DNA of 64,000 nucleotides, from the NCBI GenBank assembly GCA_029204225.1, contig CM055094.1:68997055-69061054 (forward strand). The letters run 5' to 3'. Shown piece after piece: positions 59,382 to 64,000 of the stretch. Under the pieces are notes generated by a model, which saw only the letters and a list, made by a program, of their open reading frames with translations, was not told where the DNA came from and searched no databases. Source of the stretch: Diphasiastrum complanatum (lineage: Eukaryota > Streptophyta > Lycopodiopsida > Lycopodiales > Lycopodiaceae). Both the position numbers and the translations under genes were made by a program. Numbering within the stretch: the stretch's first letter is position 1; every line of letters begins with the position of its first letter.

Positions 59382-62330
59382 TGTTGGAAATTAAATCCAC
59401 AATTGTTTTCTGTTTCGCTATTCTACAAAATTACTCTCATTCTGTGTGCAGAACAATGCCTGGTAAATAAAATACATGGGTTTTTGCTAGCAGTTCGATA
59501 ATCTGCAATTTTTACACAGAGTCAAATTAGCTGAAGTATTTGAAAATTGACTTCATTGACTTTCCAGCTAATCTACATCAAAGGGTATCCATTCCCATCT
59601 AACTCTACATTCAAATGTCAAAGCATTGTGGAGAGCATCGAAGGTCTGATCACCCTCGACTTCTTCAACAATCAAGTCACTTGACACCGAAGTCTCTGAA
59701 GTCACCGAAGTCTCCGACTTCTTGAACAACTTCGCTCATCAACTGAAGTGTCCGACTTCTTCAACAACTTCGTTCATTAACCGAAGTGTCCAAAGTCTAT
59801 GACTTCTTCAACAGTTTCATTCATCAATCGAAGTGCTTCATTGACAACTTCAGGAAAGTGACTATCTTCAAGCAGTCTACAGAAATGAACTAATTCTTGC
59901 ACAGTTCGTATATTTCCAACAGTAAGTTCTTTTCAAGTATTTAAAAGAAGTAAACTTTTGTCAGCTTTCTCGCATTTTCCCAAAATGCGACAAAAACAAC
60001 CACTTCAGCAAATAAACTATTTTTCCAACACCTTTGGGTTTTTTGCAAAAATGCGAAGTGAGAGAAAATACTTCTCTAATTTCGCAAGGAACCACCAAGG
60101 CAAAAGATGCGGTCTAATACGAGTCACTGCAAGCTACCGCAAGGAACCGCCAAGGCAAAGGCTATGGTCTAATACAAGTCACCGCAAGCTACCACAAGGT
60201 ATTACCAGGCACCGCCAAAAATTGCAAGAGTCATCTACGATGATTATGTGAAGACCAAACATCACAAGAAACTGCATTCTAGGGATTGCAGTCCACATAC
60301 GATTGCGATGAGCGCCATCCTATCAAACTCATGTGCACATTGTACAGCTGTCATTATAAGTCAAATACTTCCAAAGTACAACAACTTAGATAGTTAGATG
60401 ACAAACATTTATTGTAATTAAATACATTGATGTAGTGTATAAATACATCTTCATCACACACTATATGTGATGCTCCGCCAATAGAGTGAACGATATTGAA
60501 CATCCAAGTTACGCCTCCATTATGGCTGTAACCCATTATTGTGTTGTTCAAGCTTTCATTGTAATATAGAAGCAACACTTTTTATCATTTGTGTTTAATG
60601 TAGATGTTTGATGTTTTGATTTGATTACACTTACTACTACTTGTTCACGCTTGTTTACTCACTTTGATCAGATCACTGACGTCCACGCCTCCTTAGTATT
60701 TGATCAGACGATGGCTGTCTTTGACACATGAGGAACTTGCATTATCACATTGCATTATCATTTTACATTCTGAATTGAACTTCGTTCTGATGCCTAGTAA
60801 ATACACTGGTTTCTGCTAGCAGTTCGACAACCTGCAATTTTTACACAGAGTCGAATCAGCCGAAGTATTTGAAAGCCGATTTCATCACTTTCTGGCAAAT
60901 CTACATCAAAGGATATCCATTTTCGTCTAACTCTACATTTGAATGTCAAAGCATTGTGAAGAGCATCGAAGGCCTGATCACCCTCGACTTCTTCAACAAT
61001 CAAGTCACTCGACACCGAAGCCTCCGAAGTCTCTAACTGCACCTTCGCTCATCAACCGAAGTGTCCGAGTTCTTCAACAACTTTGTTCATTAACCGAAGT
61101 GTCCGAAGTCTCGACTTCTTCAACAACTTCGTTCATCAACCAAAGTGCATGACTTCATCGAGAACTTCAGGAAAGTAACTGTCTGTAGAAATACACTATG
61201 TTTACAACAGTCTGCAGAAATGAACGCACAATTCGCATTTTTCTGACAGTAACTTCTTTTCAAGTATTTAAAAGAAGTAAACTTTTGTCGGCTTTTTTGC
61301 ATTTTCCCAAAATGCAACACAAAAACAATCACTTCAGCAAATAAACTGTTTTTCCAACACCTTCGGGTTTTTTGCAAAATGCGAAGTGAGAGAAAGTACT
61401 TCTCTAATTTTGCAAGGAACCGCCAAGGCAAAAGTTGTGTTCTAATACGAGTCACCTCAAGCTACTGCAAGGAACCGCCAAGGCAAAGGCTGCGGTCTAA
61501 TACGAGTCACCACAAGCTATCGCAATATTACTAGGCACTGTCAGAAACCGCAAGAGTCAACTTTGCGATGATTATGTGAAGACCAGAGACTGCAAGAAAC
61601 CGCATTCTAGGGATTGCGGTCCACATACAGTTGTGATGAGCGCCATCCTATCAGACTCATGTACACATTGTACAATTGTCATTATAAGTCAAATACTTTC
61701 AAAGTACAATGACAAGTAGTTATTGTAATTTAATACATTGATGTAGTGTATAAATGCATCTTCATCACGCACTATATGTGATGCTCTGCCAACAAGGCGA
61801 ATGATATTGAGCGTCCAAGTTACGCCTCCATTTTGGTTGTAACCCATTATTGTGTTGTTCAATCTTTCAATGTAATATAGAAACAACACTTTCTATCATC
61901 TGTGTTTAACGTAGATGTATGAAATTGTGATTTGATTACACTTACTACTGATTGTTCACGCTTGTTCACTCACTCTGATCAGATCACGAATGTCAACGAC
62001 TCCTTAGTATCTGATCAGACGATGGCTGTCTTTGACGCCTGAGGAACTTGCATTATCATTTTACATTCTGAACTGAACTTCGTTCTGAATCTGATTTACA
62101 ATAATACCACACCATATCTAATCTCTTCGATGAACTGTACTCATTCATCCGTTTGAGTGTGAATTAAATTTTAAGATCCTATAAATGAGAACGCTTGAGC
62201 TGTGAGTCTATTTTTGCAACTACAATCGTTTTAGACTGTTGTTTGCTAGTAGTAGCCCATAAGAATGGGATAGTTGTTCCGCAACTACTTCTTTCTCTCT
62301 TCTCCATTCGCGTTACCCATTCTTGCATTA
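59382..62330 (+). repeat. copia LTR with a ~1.33-kb internal tandem duplication
   Basis: Starts TGTTGGAAATTAAATCCACA like the LTR at 33,915. From 59,458 (GCCTGGTAAATA) the sequence restarts at 60,792 (GCCTAGTAAATA), so most of the LTR is present twice in tandem. The second copy runs on to CTCTCTTCTCCATTCGCGTT and is cut by the inverted repeat at about 62,330. No internal copia region is attached. Confidence 0.8.
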
Positions 62331-62333
62331 TTG

Positions 62334-62844
62334 ACTTGGCCCGCACATTTTGCTTATTGCCTAGAACTTGCCCAAATTTTGTCGTTAGAGTTTCCATGAT
62401 TTTTTGATATTGTCCCAACATTTTCGGGTCTCATTTTTGCACGAAATTTTTTCTTTGACGACTTTTTTTTTTTCCTGAAAATGACTTTTGCAGCATTCAT
62501 GACTAGGGATCCCTCGACAAACCGGTTTTCTTGAAAATACACTGAGTAATCATATATTAGTAGAAATTGACTCAGTACATGGTGAAATCTTAGCACGACT
62601 ATGTCGGTTTTTTTTTTTTTTGGTAACTGACCAGTTTTAAAAGCTGTAAAATATTTTTACCGACCATTTTTAAGGTCACAAAATTTTGTCTAGCCACTTT
62701 TGGGATGGGCTGGGACCTAATTCTATAGGCAATTTTATGCCAATTTCTCACTACTAGCTGGGTTTTACATGCCAGTTTCTTACAATTTTGTGAAAATAAA
62801 CCTCAATATTAGCCCGATTTTCCGTGTGAAAATATTTGCTAACA
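62334..62844 (-). repeat. LTR-like repeat, inverted relative of 9,047-9,690
   Basis: Minus strand begins TGTTAGCAAATATTTTCACAC at 62,844 and matches 9,047 onwards, ending at GTGCGGGCCAAGT. It lies inside the minus-strand copia gag tail, so it probably inserted there. Confidence 0.65.
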
Positions 62845-62849
62845 ATACT

Positions 62850-63558
62850 TGATGTTTGATCCTCCTCCTTGGCCTCCTTTGCTTGATCCTTCTTGGATTC
62901 CTTGGTCTTCTTCTTGTCTTGAATGAGAAATTTATTTCTCATCTCCATCTTGCAATGATAAGGGACCCATCCTTGCTTTTGCATAGAGCATCTTGCACTC
63001 TTTAGCCACTAGCACACAATAGAGCTTATCAATTGATGTCAAAGTGTCTTGGATGGCAAAACTTTGAACCAAATTGGAGAACTCATCTCTTAAGCCATTC
63101 AGGATCACTTGTACAAGCTCATTATCTAGAATCTTCTCTCCGATAGAAGCTGATTCTTTGTTGAGAGACTTGATCCTAAGCACATACTCTTGTGCACTTT
63201 CATCACTTCTCCTCATGCTTTGTAAGATTTGGTTTCTTAGCATAAGCACCCTTGAAGTGTTGTTGGATTCATATATAGCTTTTAAAGAATCCCAAGCTTC
63301 CTTGGCCGATAGACAAGAGGCTACCTCCATCAAGAAGTCATTATTAACATTCATCTTAATACAATGAATTGCCAGTCTTGCCTTCTTCTTGTATCTAACC
63401 AATTCTTGCCCTCCAAGAGTCTCAACCTCTTCTTCAAGGACAATATCAAAGAGATCATGGAATATCAGTAATGACTCCATTATCACCTTCCATATTGAGT
63501 AGTTTGTAGAATTTAACCTCTCACTAGGTTCAAAAAGAAATCCACTAATGGACCCCAT
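62850..63558 (-). pseudogene. copia gag, 3' end interrupted
   Basis: Open for 208 codons from MGSISGFLFEPSERLNSTNY: DUF4219/UBN2-type gag with NYSIWKVIMESLLIFHDLFD, KEAWDSLKAIYESNNTSRVL and LVQVILNGLRDEFSNLVQSF. The frame ends at 62,932; a +1 change continues into a Lys/Glu-rich tail (KKKTKESKKDQAKEAKEEDQ) that breaks at the LTR-like repeat. The main domain is free of stops, so the copy may be fairly young. Confidence 0.85.
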
Positions 63559-64000
63559 CTTCCTAAAGACTTGTACTATTGATGTACTTCTCGGCCCTCC
63601 CTAAGTTCTTTTCCAAAAATTGCCTCACTAGCAACTCACTTGATGTTCACAAAGACACAAGTGGCAAGATCCTCTTGATCTTGATTCAAAAGAACTCTTA
63701 AGAATGATTCTACAAAACAATGCTCAAAAAAATTGGAAGTGATTTGAATCTAGAAACTCTCAAAGGTTTCACTTCTCTTGATTATCTCAAGTTTGGCTTC
63801 TAGCCCTTTCAATGGACTTCTATCCACGGTTCTCACACTCCCTCACATAGATGAAATGAAGATAAGATGAGATTCTATCAAGGAATTATCAAATCACGTC
63901 AATTTCTTCAATTTTTGGACAAAAGCATGGCTAAATCTTTCTCCTTCCTCTTGATGGTATTTCAAGACCTATAAAACACTTTTAGAGGGCTTTAACTCAG
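63559..64000. other. upstream leader of the minus-strand copia element
   Basis: AT-rich; no PBS or LTR boundary recognised before the window ends. Confidence 0.35.

Overview
The window looks like nuclear DNA of a land plant with a large, repeat-rich genome. It holds plant-type Ty1/copia and Ty3/gypsy retrotransposons with plant initiator-tRNA-Met primer sites, a CACTA (tnp2) DNA transposon, a MITE, long (CT)n tracts, and one intact intron-containing plant meiotic gene. I cannot name the species or lineage from sequence alone.

Layout. 1-8.0 kb: a decayed Ty3/gypsy element (gag, PR, RT, RNase H, INT, then a second RNase H-like domain after INT, then two unknown 3' ORFs). 9.0-12.6 kb: an LTR-like repeat, whose inverted relative lies at 62.3-62.8 kb, and a decayed ORF of unknown function. 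13.0-22.5 kb: a copia element in + orientation, flanked by repeated RNase H/LTR ends and split by a 4.6-kb copia element nested in reverse, with LTRs, PBS, PPT and near-perfect target duplication. 22.6-23.5 kb: five copies of a ~187-bp tandem repeat. 25.5-27.1 kb: remains of another copia element. 28.3-33.2 kb: the only clearly intact host gene, a five-exon SPO22/ZIP4 homologue, preceded by a 175-bp tandem duplication with a TATA box. 33.9-44.3 kb: a copia LTR with a gag stub, then a CACTA transposase gene split by a reverse copia element (36,720-41,657). 44.3-46.3 kb: (CT)n/(CA)n microsatellite blocks. 46.8-54.8 kb: the most unusual block, described next. 54.8-64.0 kb: copia fragments, small tandem repeats, a tandemly duplicated LTR, and a copia gag on the minus strand.

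The 46.8-54.8 kb block carries three spliced, partly decayed genes that I cannot assign to a known transposon. Gene 1 (+) is an unknown protein interrupted by a TA-flanked MITE. Gene 2 (+) reads as a histone-H3 fold lacking the usual N-terminal tail, then a basic/acidic linker, then a Ulp1-like C48 cysteine peptidase with the His, Asp, Gln and Cys motifs recognisable. Gene 3 (-) runs towards gene 2 and ends in a weakly ubiquitin-like domain. A copy of the gene 1 leader and first codons lies head-to-head with gene 2, and a 17-base motif is shared by the leaders of genes 1 and 2, which suggests an ancestral divergent gene pair. Pieces of one copia family on both sides, in opposite orientation, suggest that about 48.85-54.78 kb was inverted. 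Whether the block is a host gene cluster, a mobile element or an old viral insertion cannot be decided here.
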